NCBI GenBank assembly: GCA_026990595.1
Contig: JALXCZ010000007.1
Span: 1 to 64,000 of the forward strand
Origin: Sulfurovum sp.
GTDB taxonomy: Bacteria; Campylobacterota; Campylobacteria; Campylobacterales; Sulfurovaceae
DNA: 64,000 bases
Direction of reading: 5' to 3'
Shown here in pieces: positions 27,552 to 36,122 of the stretch. The notes under the pieces are model-generated. The model did no database searches. It was not told the origin of the DNA and saw only the letters and a program-made list of their open reading frames with translations. The translations under genes and the position numbers were made by a program. The number at the start of each line of letters is the position of its first letter. The stretch's first letter is position 1.

Positions 27552-29636
27552 TCATCTGTCTGATGTTCCCCAAAGTAAAATAAAAATAGCCCCTATTCCT
27601 ACAGTGATCACAAGCCCTATGGAATGAAGCGCAACGGTATGACTGAATATCAGCACCCCAAATCCTGCCAATGTACTCAAGAGTGCATATTTAATAGCTG
27701 TTCTGGTCTCTGTCTGTGTTGTAGTCCTGTGCATATAGACACCGTAATCTATGCCTATCGCTATAAGTATGATCATCGCAAACAGATGCATAATATTGAT
27801 CTTTCCAAAAAATGTAATACAAAAGAGTACCACACTTAACGGAAAAATAATATAGACCAAAGGGTACAAAATATGAATACCGCTGACAAAAACAAGCATC
27901 ATAACAATAAAAACAATAGAAACTGTCATGAATTTTACTATCGTCTGCTTAGAGTTCTGCATATCCTGTGATAAATGCTTTGCAATATCCAGTATTTCAA
28001 CCCCCTCCATTTTAGCCACTGTTTCATTTTTAGGAATAAACACTGCTGTGTAGTAGCTGCTGTTCTCTTTGACTATTTTAAAGCCCATATCATCAAAAGC
28101 ATGCATTCTGTCACAGTTCATATTTTCCAACCCTGCATAAAGATGTTCAAAGACATTGGTAAAACCGATTTTCTTTGCCTGGGTTCGTATGGTCTCTCTG
28201 ACCTTTTCAAAATCATACATTTTAAGCTGATGCAAACGCGCTTCACATTTACCTCTGCTGAAAAGAAATTTTCCAATGCCCTGCATATCCGGATACATTT
28301 TCTCAACCTTCTCATACTTTTCCAACAACAACTCCTGTGTGCTGGCATGCAGTAATACAGTCTGATAGTTGCTTTGCATCAGTCCTTCTCTAAATTGTTG
28401 TGACAATGCCAAAAGTTTCTCATTTTTATAGTCAAGATTTCGAAGATCATCATCAAATTTCAAATGTGTATAGCTATAGCCAAACAGTACAAAGGAAATA
28501 AAAAGCACATAGAGTGGGTTCACTTTTTTGAAAGTATGTTTACTCTGACCTAACTTTGGTTTTTCTATCTCCAGGTAGCTAAATACCCAGCTAAACAATA
28601 TATAAGCGACCAACAAAGAGACTGCAGAAAAAAATGCAAGTTCATAAAAAAGCCTGATAGAGATAAAACTAAAGATCACAAAAACACCAAATGTCGTTAA
28701 AAATCCAAAAAATACCCTCTTTTGTTTTATGAACCCTTTTGTAGCAAAATCTCCATGAAAATAGTAATGGAACATATAGTCAATAGAGATAGTTGTAATA
28801 CTGATACCAAAAGCAAGTACCATGATATTGACACTGCCAAAAATGTAAGCACTTGCAATGATAGCAGCAAGTACAGAACTTCCTATCGCAATGATGGTGT
28901 GAAACAGAAGTCTGTAGTTCCTTAACATGAAAAAGTAAAGAAGTAACAGCAGCACAGTAGCCAGTGTAATGATCTTTTGCGTATCACTGCGTATATAGGA
29001 GGAGTTTTCAACCAAAAAGAAAAAAGGTGCATAGACAAGCAGATCTTTATGATCTTTTAAAAGTGTATTTACTTTAGTATAAAGTTGTTTTGCTTCTGCT
29101 GCAGAAGATGTATCGACAGATACACTTGCTTTTAAGACATAGCCGTAATTTTTCAGTTTTAAATACGCATGATCTTCACCGGCTTTAACCGAAAAAATCC
29201 CCAGAGGATCATTGGTATCTAATGGCATATATATAAATGCCTCTTGCAGTGCAGTATAGGCTCTCTGTAACCTATAATGTATCTCCTGTGTAGAAAGTTT
29301 CGTATCATTGAAATCGGCAAGAAGGTAATAGTTCTTTTTATAATACTCCCTAAGCTCTTTTGAGGGAGACACAGAGAGTTGTACTTTCGAGATACCTTCT
29401 ACTTTTTGAAGTTTATCAGCTATGCTTCGAAGTGCTTTCAGCGATTCATCACTGAAACCCTTTTTAGCAACATATATGTTATTCGAGAGTCCCAGTTTGG
29501 AAGTGACATTCAGAAGCGTTGTGCTCTCTTTTGAAAAAAAGACTTCTAAGAAATTGGTAGAAAATTTTATCTGTGAAGAGAAGATCAAAAAGATCACAGA
29601 CAAAATAAAGAAAATAAAGAGATTTAAATGCTTCAT
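27552..29636 (-). CDS. MMPL/RND-family exporter
   Basis: 694 aa inner-membrane transporter with the RND/MMPL plan: one N-terminal helix, a periplasmic domain, five to six helices (about 220-355), a second periplasmic domain and five to six more helices. MMPL proteins export lipids and polyketides, and one is standard in aryl polyene clusters. Overlaps the LolA-like gene by 4 bases (ATGA). Confidence 0.85.
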   Translation of the reverse strand: MKHLNLFIFFILSVIFLIFSSQIKFSTNFLEVFFSKESTTLLNVTSKLGLSNNIYVAKKGFSDESLKALRSIADKLQKVEGISKVQLSVSPSKELREYYKKNYYLLADFNDTKLSTQEIHYRLQRAYTALQEAFIYMPLDTNDPLGIFSVKAGEDHAYLKLKNYGYVLKASVSVDTSSAAEAKQLYTKVNTLLKDHKDLLVYAPFFFLVENSSYIRSDTQKIITLATVLLLLLYFFMLRNYRLLFHTIIAIGSSVLAAIIASAYIFGSVNIMVLAFGISITTISIDYMFHYYFHGDFATKGFIKQKRVFFGFLTTFGVFVIFSFISIRLFYELAFFSAVSLLVAYILFSWVFSYLEIEKPKLGQSKHTFKKVNPLYVLFISFVLFGYSYTHLKFDDDLRNLDYKNEKLLALSQQFREGLMQSNYQTVLLHASTQELLLEKYEKVEKMYPDMQGIGKFLFSRGKCEARLHQLKMYDFEKVRETIRTQAKKIGFTNVFEHLYAGLENMNCDRMHAFDDMGFKIVKENSSYYTAVFIPKNETVAKMEGVEILDIAKHLSQDMQNSKQTIVKFMTVSIVFIVMMLVFVSGIHILYPLVYIIFPLSVVLFCITFFGKINIMHLFAMIILIAIGIDYGVYMHRTTTQTETRTAIKYALLSTLAGFGVLIFSHTVALHSIGLVITVGIGAIFILLWGTSDR

Positions 29637-30109
29637 CTCTTCACAATTTCAAGGGTGTCACCATTGTTCATAAAGAGTTTAAAGCTTTTTACTTTTGTAC
29701 CTTGTGTTTCTACTTCCGCTTTGGGCAGCATTCGTTTCAAGTCACCTTTAAATGTTAAAATATATCTTTCACCTTCTTTTTTAACATCAAAATCTTTATT
29801 CTCTTTTATCTCGTTATATTGACCCAATCGTATCATAATATCTATGAACGCTTTCGTATGGGAGAGGGCTTTACCTTTGAGGTAGTACTTCTTCCCGGAA
29901 CTGCCCTCTATACTTATGTTATTATCCGCTTTAACGATCTGTTTGTATCGTGGATGACTGTAGGTGATCGTAGCTTTTTCTTTTGTATAGGTAATATTTC
30001 CTACTTTATGGAATGTATTCCCCAGTGCAAAAACAAATTTATTTTCATCAAAATCATAAGAATTTGCAAAAATAAATGTCGTAAAAACCAATATTAAGAG
30101 AGATCGCAT
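29633..30109 (-). CDS. LolA-like periplasmic carrier
   Basis: 158 aa with a signal peptide (SLLILVFTTFIFA) and a beta-rich body of the outer-membrane lipoprotein carrier type. LolA-like proteins occur next to the MMPL exporter in aryl polyene clusters and probably carry the lipid across the periplasm. The family call is by overall pattern and context; no Cys lipobox is present. Confidence 0.7.
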   Translation of the reverse strand: MRSLLILVFTTFIFANSYDFDENKFVFALGNTFHKVGNITYTKEKATITYSHPRYKQIVKADNNISIEGSSGKKYYLKGKALSHTKAFIDIMIRLGQYNEIKENKDFDVKKEGERYILTFKGDLKRMLPKAEVETQGTKVKSFKLFMNNGDTLEIVKR

Positions 30110-30834
30110 AATGTGTCCTTTTGTTCTTGCATTATTTTTTGTATATATTTCATCAATGCTATATCACTGTCAAATTCCTGAGGATAAACAGGTCTCAGAA
30201 TTTTTACATGTACCACAGTTTTTTTGTTTGTTCTAAAACAGAAACTCTTTCTAGGCAGGATTTGTGTCAATCCTTCTATGACTACAGGAACAATAGGTTT
30301 TTCTGTCTTTACGGACAACCTGAAAGCACCTCTTTTAAAAGGCTCAAGGTCTCTTCCTGTATGTCGTGTACCTTCCGGGAAAAATATAATATTATTATTA
30401 TTTACCAACATATCTTCGAACTCTTGGTATATTTTACTCACTTCGTCTATACTTTTCCCTGCAAAATATCTCACACCAACAAGATTGGAAATGAATGCCA
30501 CAAACGGTACGGCACCCAAATTCACCTTGGCAACAATGAGATGTTTTTTGATCAGCAGACTAAGTATAGGGTAATCCAAAATAGACTGGTGTGTAGAGAG
30601 GTAGATCGCACTTTCGGGAAGATCTTTTTGAAGATCGAACTGGAGTTTGATCTTAGGTACCAGAAAGAAAAAAATTCTATTACTCAGAGCAAACCCTTTT
30701 TGAAAAAAATATTCAGGCTCTTTTAAAAACGGCTTTATCAGCACATAAATAACAACAGCAACAGGCAGAGAAATTACTATCAGTCCAAAAAAGAGAAGAT
30801 GTGAAAAACTACCTATAATACATTTTAACAGCAT
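30094..30834 (-). CDS. PlsC-type lysophospholipid acyltransferase
   Basis: About 246 aa membrane-associated acyltransferase. The HxxxxD motif (H82, D87 in STHQSILDYP) and FPEGTR are present. It probably transfers an acyl group, possibly the polyene, to a lipid or resorcinol acceptor. I prefer the ATG at 30834 (GGGAA six bases upstream, 26-base overlap with the upstream gene) to the ATG at 30924, which would overlap by 116 bases; 30846 is also possible. Confidence 0.8.
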   Translation of the reverse strand: MLLKCIIGSFSHLLFFGLIVISLPVAVVIYVLIKPFLKEPEYFFQKGFALSNRIFFFLVPKIKLQFDLQKDLPESAIYLSTHQSILDYPILSLLIKKHLIVAKVNLGAVPFVAFISNLVGVRYFAGKSIDEVSKIYQEFEDMLVNNNNIIFFPEGTRHTGRDLEPFKRGAFRLSVKTEKPIVPVVIEGLTQILPRKSFCFRTNKKTVVHVKILRPVYPQEFDSDIALMKYIQKIMQEQKDTLCDLS

Positions 30835-31354
30835 AGAGTTTCCCATAAATAATTTGTGCAAGTAAAGATACAAAAAACAGAATGTACCAACCAATAGAAG
30901 TATAGAATGCCCATAACAGATCATCTCCGTAATAGATCACAAAGATCTGTATCAAAGTATTGATCAAAGTAACCCATGCCCAATAACCATCACCATTTTT
31001 GACAAATGCCTCTTCAGCCTCTGTAAGTTTCTTTTTGTAAAATTGTTTTGTAAATCCCCATATCATATGTTTTTTAGTCAGTGTCGCATCTACAAAGAGT
31101 GCAAAGAAGATAATAGAGAGTGTCACAGGTACAAATTTAACCACAGAAAAAGAAGAGTAATAATAGGCTATACTCAATGCTATAAGATAGATAGTAGGCA
31201 TCAACATATCTCTGAGGGTCTCTTTTTTATAATGCATATAGATAAAAAATATCACAGCAACAAACAGATAAAAGGTAACGACTAAATTGAATTCAAAATA
31301 GTGCAACAGTATGACAAATACAGGAGCAAAAAGTATAGAAAACAAATTGGTCAT
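30809..31354 (-). CDS. membrane protein of the aryl polyene cluster (COG4648-like)
   Basis: 181 aa integral membrane protein with about six helices and a conserved-looking soluble bend (FTKQFYKKKLTEAEEAFVK). Proteins of this sort (COG4648) accompany aryl polyene genes; the function is unknown. It lies 6 bases after the ketoreductase gene. Confidence 0.65.
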   Translation of the reverse strand: MTNLFSILFAPVFVILLHYFEFNLVVTFYLFVAVIFFIYMHYKKETLRDMLMPTIYLIALSIAYYYSSFSVVKFVPVTLSIIFFALFVDATLTKKHMIWGFTKQFYKKKLTEAEEAFVKNGDGYWAWVTLINTLIQIFVIYYGDDLLWAFYTSIGWYILFFVSLLAQIIYGKLYAVKMYYR

Positions 31355-31360
31355 ATTCTG

Positions 31361-32053
31361 TTACCTTACTAATCCGCCACTGATATTGAGTACCTCACCC
31401 GTAATATAAGACGCCTTATCTGCCAAAAAGAAAACAGACTCTGCCACCTCTTCAGGTCTGCCTATCCGTTTAAGTGGAATTGTTTTTTTCATCTCTTTAA
31501 GATCTAGTGCTTCTGTCATTTCAGACTCTATCAACCCTGGGGCAACAGCATTTACTCTTATTTTATAACGTGCAACTTCTGCAGAAAGCGCCTTGGTAAA
31601 TGCTATTATTGCTCCTTTGGCAGCAGAATAGTTTGTTTGTCCCGGATTTCCTACAATGCCAGAGATAGAAGCAACATTAACAATGGATCCTTTTTTATTT
31701 CGGATCATATTTTTAAGTACTGCTTTGGTGACATAATACGTTCCGTTTACTGAAGTATCTATCACACTTTCCCACTCTTCATTACTCATAAAAAAGAAAA
31801 GATTGTCTTTGGTCATTCCTGCATTATTGACTAGAACATCCAACTCAAGATCCTGTAGCTTTTGTAAGACATCTTCTCTGTTGGTAATATCAAATCCGAT
31901 GATCCGGGAATGCTCCAACGCTTCATGTAATGCTTGTGCTTTTGTTTCCTGACTCCTATAGTGCAGATAGACAAAATATCCGTTATTATGAAAATATCTG
32001 GCACAGGCTTCCCCTATAGCTCCGGTTGCTCCTGTGATCAAAACTTTATTCAT
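31361..32053 (-). CDS. 3-oxoacyl-ACP ketoreductase (FabG/ApeQ-like)
   Basis: 230 aa short-chain dehydrogenase using NADPH to reduce the beta-keto group in each extension round. TGATGAIG cofactor loop, NNAG at 76-79, catalytic S129, Y142 and K146 (NYSAAKG) and the C-terminal ITGEVLNISGG are all in place. Overlaps the ammonia-lyase gene by 4 bases. A housekeeping fabG is presumably elsewhere. Confidence 0.92.
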   Translation of the reverse strand: MNKVLITGATGAIGEACARYFHNNGYFVYLHYRSQETKAQALHEALEHSRIIGFDITNREDVLQKLQDLELDVLVNNAGMTKDNLFFFMSNEEWESVIDTSVNGTYYVTKAVLKNMIRNKKGSIVNVASISGIVGNPGQTNYSAAKGAIIAFTKALSAEVARYKIRVNAVAPGLIESEMTEALDLKEMKKTIPLKRIGRPEEVAESVFFLADKASYITGEVLNISGGLVR

Positions 32054-33564
32054 GCCAATTCACCTTTAAGCAATAGTGTATTCACTGCCTGAATATCCAG
32101 GTCTGTTCTTCGATCTTCTACCAACACATCCACCACTTCTCTAATACGTGAATAATTCTGTTTTAAATAGTCTGAACATTGATCAACCCCTCTAATATCA
32201 GCAGCCTGTGCCATACCAATAAATGCTATACTAAGCATATTGGCTAGATCAGGAAGCTGTTTGGCAAAGTTCAATGCGGCCGTCGTTCCCATACTTACTT
32301 TATCTTGATTAAGTGATTCTGTAGGACGTGAATGCAGCGATGCAGCCGTTGTATTCATAATCACATCCGCTGCCAATGAGCTGAGTGTTACCTGAATCAG
32401 TTTAAGACCATGGTGTGTAGATTTTTCATTGATCTTTAGACTCTCACCTAAACCTTTATTAAATTTATGGTCTATCAGAAGTGCAAATTCCTTATCAAGA
32501 AGATCTGCTACATTTCCGGCACAAACTCTCATACTGTCCATCGCCTGTGCAATGTATCCGCCGTAAAAATTACCTGAAGTATAAATTTTCTGATTCACAT
32601 GATCAATGAGAGGGTTGTCATTCACACCGTTTATCTCTGTCTGTATCCATTTTTTAGCTACTTCCAGAGAATCACGTACGACCCCTAAAACTTGTGGTGC
32701 ACAACGAATGGAATATCTATCTTGGATATTCTGCTCTTTTTCCAAATGAAAATTTTCATATCTGCTAAATGCCTGATGTGTCAGTTTTGAATTTTGACAT
32801 TTTGCAAAAATATTGGCTGCACTCTTCATCTGTCCATCAAATGGTTTACTTTCATGTACAAATGGTTCCAATGGCGTTGTATCACAAAGTAGAAGTTCAA
32901 AGACGGAGGCGACAAAACTCTCCATACTTTCAAGCAGAAGTTCAAATTTCTGTATGGCATCTATGGCAATAGCACTCATCGCTGCTGTTCCATTGATGAC
33001 ACCCAATGCCTCTTTTGCTTTGAAAACATAAGGTTCTATACCTAACTCTTGATAGACATCCGCTGTATTTCTCTCTTCACCTTTATAGATGACTTCCCGC
33101 TCACCTGCTATCACTGCTGCAATATAAGACAAAGGAGCCAGATCACCACTGGCACCGACTGATCCCTGTGATGGGATAAGTGGATAGATCTCATTTTCAA
33201 TCAGTATTTCAAACCTTTTTAAAAGGTTGTAACTTACGCCGCTTTTACCTTTACTGAGACTTATCAATCGTATTGTAAGCATGATCTTCACAACATTGGC
33301 ACTCAAATACTTACCTACACCCACACCGCAAAAGCGATAAAGATTTTTTTGAAGCTCTTCTGCCTCTTCAAATGCAGCATAATTGCTTCCAGCTTCTCCA
33401 TATCCTGTTGTAATACCATAGATAGGTCTTCCATCACGTATTTGATCAAGTAAGAACTGGTGTCCTTCATTAATAAAATCAATAAACTTTTGATCACTGC
33501 TCAGTCTTATTTTTTCATTATGCGTAAATTTTTCATAACTTGCAACACTGTTATCTATTATCAT
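32050..33564 (-). CDS. aromatic amino acid ammonia-lyase (HAL/PAL/TAL family)
   Basis: 504 aa MIO enzyme that removes ammonia from an aromatic amino acid to give an aryl-acrylate. The MIO triad Ala138-Ser139-Gly140 (GSVGASGDLAPL) and the catalytic Tyr of YGITTGYG are present. The substrate-selectivity pair falls at F78-C79 (LYRFCGVGVG); by my alignment PAL has Phe-Leu, TAL His-Leu and histidase Ser-His there, so phenylalanine is favoured over tyrosine or histidine. No hut genes are nearby. Set among KS/ACP genes, it most likely supplies a cinnamate-type starter. In flexirubin clusters a tyrosine ammonia-lyase holds this place. Confidence 0.88.
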   Translation of the reverse strand: MIIDNSVASYEKFTHNEKIRLSSDQKFIDFINEGHQFLLDQIRDGRPIYGITTGYGEAGSNYAAFEEAEELQKNLYRFCGVGVGKYLSANVVKIMLTIRLISLSKGKSGVSYNLLKRFEILIENEIYPLIPSQGSVGASGDLAPLSYIAAVIAGEREVIYKGEERNTADVYQELGIEPYVFKAKEALGVINGTAAMSAIAIDAIQKFELLLESMESFVASVFELLLCDTTPLEPFVHESKPFDGQMKSAANIFAKCQNSKLTHQAFSRYENFHLEKEQNIQDRYSIRCAPQVLGVVRDSLEVAKKWIQTEINGVNDNPLIDHVNQKIYTSGNFYGGYIAQAMDSMRVCAGNVADLLDKEFALLIDHKFNKGLGESLKINEKSTHHGLKLIQVTLSSLAADVIMNTTAASLHSRPTESLNQDKVSMGTTAALNFAKQLPDLANMLSIAFIGMAQAADIRGVDQCSDYLKQNYSRIREVVDVLVEDRRTDLDIQAVNTLLLKGELA

Positions 33565-33585
33565 TTTTTCTATTTTCCCCTAAAA

Positions 33586-34233
33586 TTAAAGTTCAACCAG
33601 GATTTTTTCTGTTCCCTGTTCATGCATCATGACTACACACATAAGATCTTGCAAAGAGTCTATTACACCCGGAATACCTATATCTTCCAACTCTTTTGCA
33701 TCCTCTGTGTTTTGGGCTATTTCCAACACAATTGCTGCACCTGCTTCAAGATACTCTGTGCACCTGTTTATCTCATCTATATTTTTAATATTGATACACT
33801 CTATAGCCACACAAAAAATCTTTTCTCCGGAGACCAGTGCCTGTAATGCCGCAGTTTTGAGTGTATCCAAGGATGTTTTCATTCCTGAAGAGACTGTAAT
33901 AATCTCATCTTGATCTTTATGAATAAGTGAAAAATACGATGGTGCTGTATTGTAGACACTGTTTTGAAAAGAGATGGGTGAGGGTAACTCTTTCATTAAA
34001 ACAGAATTTGCAATATTGGCAGTCTCTTCAAGTTCACTGTAACAACTGCCATAAACTACTTTACCATTGTTTGCAGCACATTTGTCAGCCAAATAAAGCA
34101 TCACTTTGGCATTTCGTGTCAAACGGCGACGTACCATCATATTAGGTACGATTCTTTTTTCTTCCAGATCTTCCAGTTTAACAGGAGCATATACTTTTGC
34201 TGAAGCTGTGATCTTGATCGCTACTTTTTTCAT
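33586..34233 (-). CDS. short ketosynthase-like chain-length-factor protein
   Basis: 215 aa protein resembling the stand-alone N-terminal ketoacyl-synthase domain family (SPISFQNSVYNTAPSYFSL). It covers only about half of a ketosynthase and lacks the His/Lys half, so it cannot condense by itself. Such proteins accompany aryl polyene ketosynthases. The 21-base gap to the ammonia-lyase gene is among the larger gaps in the operon. Role inferred: structural partner that sets chain length or holds the KS. Confidence 0.65.
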   Translation of the reverse strand: MKKVAIKITASAKVYAPVKLEDLEEKRIVPNMMVRRRLTRNAKVMLYLADKCAANNGKVVYGSCYSELEETANIANSVLMKELPSPISFQNSVYNTAPSYFSLIHKDQDEIITVSSGMKTSLDTLKTAALQALVSGEKIFCVAIECINIKNIDEINRCTEYLEAGAAIVLEIAQNTEDAKELEDIGIPGVIDSLQDLMCVVMMHEQGTEKILVEL

Positions 34234-35322
34234 CTAAACTCCCAAAACAATAGAGGTATTATTCCCGCCAAAAGCAAAAGAGTTGCTCATCACATTTTGA
34301 ATATCCGTTTCGATACTTTGAAGAGGTACATTAATATTTTGATTTTCAAGCTCTTTTAAGCCTGTTTGAGGCGGAATCATAGAGCGTTTTAACACTTCAC
34401 ATGAGACAATCGCTTCTACTGCTCCCGCTGCACCCAGAGTATGCCCAGTGATCGCCTTGGTTGAGCTCACATAAACACTTTTACCAAAAAGCTTTTCAAT
34501 GGCCAAAGATTCAACCCTGTCGTTGGCAAGCGTCGCAGTACCATGTGCATTGATATAATCAATTTCATCTGTTTCAAGACCAGCATCAGCCATAGCATTT
34601 TTCATGGAGGCAATAGCTCCCCCTGCCTCAGGGTCAGGGTTGGTCATATGGTAAGCATCACTGCTTGCACCTGCCCCTTTAAGTTCTATCGAGCTATCCT
34701 GTTTTACATTTTGTATCAAAAGTGCACTCACCGCTTCAGCAACATTCATACCGTTTCTATGTGTATCAAAAGGAGTACATCTTTTATCAGACAATACACC
34801 TAATGCATAAAAACCCAGTACAGTTGAATAACATAACCCGTCTACTCCCATAACTAAAATATTGTCGTAGGCCTCTACCTCTATGAGGCGCTTTGCTAAC
34901 AACAGAGCATTTGCACTTGAAGTACATGCTGTTGAGAGTGCCCTTGTATCATAAAAATGAAATTTTTTCATAAGATGATCAGTCAGTGCATTCATAGAGT
35001 ATCTATTTGAATCTATATTTTTAAAACTTTTTTCACTGTAGAAAATCTGTTCACACTCTTGCATTCCACCCACAGATGAACCTAAAATAAGTAAAGTATT
35101 ATGAAAATTTTCAAGATTTGAATTTTTGAGTACTTTTGCTGTCACTTCATCCATCGCAGTGAAAATATTTTCATATTCCATTTTTCCCAAACCTGCTGAT
35201 GCATCTTCAATGTAAGAATTGTCGATCACAAGTGCGGATTCTTTACTATAGATAGCTTCCATTAAACTTTTTGTATCTCCTGCATCACATAACAATTCAT
35301 ACGTGTTGATATAGGCATTCAT
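34234..35322 (-). CDS. beta-ketoacyl-ACP synthase, catalytically complete (KS 2)
   Basis: 362 aa FabF/FabB-like ketosynthase. Catalytic C133 (TACTSSANA), H260 (NAHGTAT), K289 (SSTKAIT) and H294 (GHTLGAAG) are all present. It immediately follows the dead KS-like gene (4-base overlap) and precedes the short CLF-like gene; a KS plus partner arrangement as in aryl polyene systems (ApeO/ApeC) is likely. Confidence 0.9.
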   Translation of the reverse strand: MNAYINTYELLCDAGDTKSLMEAIYSKESALVIDNSYIEDASAGLGKMEYENIFTAMDEVTAKVLKNSNLENFHNTLLILGSSVGGMQECEQIFYSEKSFKNIDSNRYSMNALTDHLMKKFHFYDTRALSTACTSSANALLLAKRLIEVEAYDNILVMGVDGLCYSTVLGFYALGVLSDKRCTPFDTHRNGMNVAEAVSALLIQNVKQDSSIELKGAGASSDAYHMTNPDPEAGGAIASMKNAMADAGLETDEIDYINAHGTATLANDRVESLAIEKLFGKSVYVSSTKAITGHTLGAAGAVEAIVSCEVLKRSMIPPQTGLKELENQNINVPLQSIETDIQNVMSNSFAFGGNNTSIVLGV

Positions 35323-36122
35323 CTCAAACTCTTTACTTTTAATATTTTATATTTTTCTTCAAAACAATCTATATAGACCATATCTTCATTTTTTTTCATC
35401 GCATCATTTAAAGCGTAACTGGCCATGGTTTCGAAAAGTTTTGGCTCTTTAGACTTCTCTAATTCCATACATCGTACAGAGGTTAAAATATTTCTGTTCT
35501 CTTCTTTTAAGATGGCATTTATTTCATCTAAATTGTATGTTCTTATATCAAACTCCACTTCTGCTACGGCATCCCTGGCATCAAGTGAAAATTTTTGATA
35601 ATTCACACTGCTGATGACCTCTATCTCCTCATTCACTCCCAAAACCCTCTTACTAACTTCTGTAGGGTTGCTCGTTAGATCTATAGCACATAGTATAGCA
35701 TCTTTTTGGCTATTCTTTATTGATGCATACAATGAAATAAGTGAATTTATATAAGTAAAATGATCTGAAATTTGAAATATATTTTTACCACTTATATTCA
35801 ATGATTTAGCAATATAATAACTTGTAGTATTTCCCAAGAGGTTAATAAAATCAAATAGTTTGACAGCCTGTTTTTCCTTATTGACATAGGTATTGGTACG
35901 CTGTACTACATCTACATCCCCGTAACCACTTGTGACATAAAGCTCATCATCTGCATGGATCACTGTTTTTTCTTTTAACAATTGAGCTCCATAGAGTGCC
36001 AAATGAATGAAATCATCCTGTCTTCTTGTATCAAGCTGATACTTCTGCTTTAAAACTTTTTTAATATCTACAGCTTCTTGGTCACTGCGATAGCTGCTAT
36101 AGTTTTTAACATACATTTTCAT
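35319..36122 (-). CDS. catalytically dead ketosynthase-like protein
   Basis: 267 aa. The middle resembles a thiolase-fold ketosynthase (FINLLGNTTSYYIAKSL, then ISDHFTYINSL), but at the nucleophile position of TACTSSANA the sequence reads SDHFTYIN, so there is no active-site Cys, and the protein ends before the His and Lys motifs. It lies between two intact KS genes, overlapping both by 4 bases. A chain-length-factor role for one of them is the best guess, but similarity is faint. Confidence 0.5.
   Translation of the reverse strand: MKMYVKNYSSYRSDQEAVDIKKVLKQKYQLDTRRQDDFIHLALYGAQLLKEKTVIHADDELYVTSGYGDVDVVQRTNTYVNKEKQAVKLFDFINLLGNTTSYYIAKSLNISGKNIFQISDHFTYINSLISLYASIKNSQKDAILCAIDLTSNPTEVSKRVLGVNEEIEVISSVNYQKFSLDARDAVAEVEFDIRTYNLDEINAILKEENRNILTSVRCMELEKSKEPKLFETMASYALNDAMKKNEDMVYIDCFEEKYKILKVKSLR

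Noticed and set aside
32050-33564. Histidine utilisation enzyme HutH
   Set aside because: No hutU, hutI or hutG nearby, it is overlapped by a ketoreductase gene in a polyketide-type operon, and the histidase Ser-His selectivity pair is replaced by Phe-Cys.
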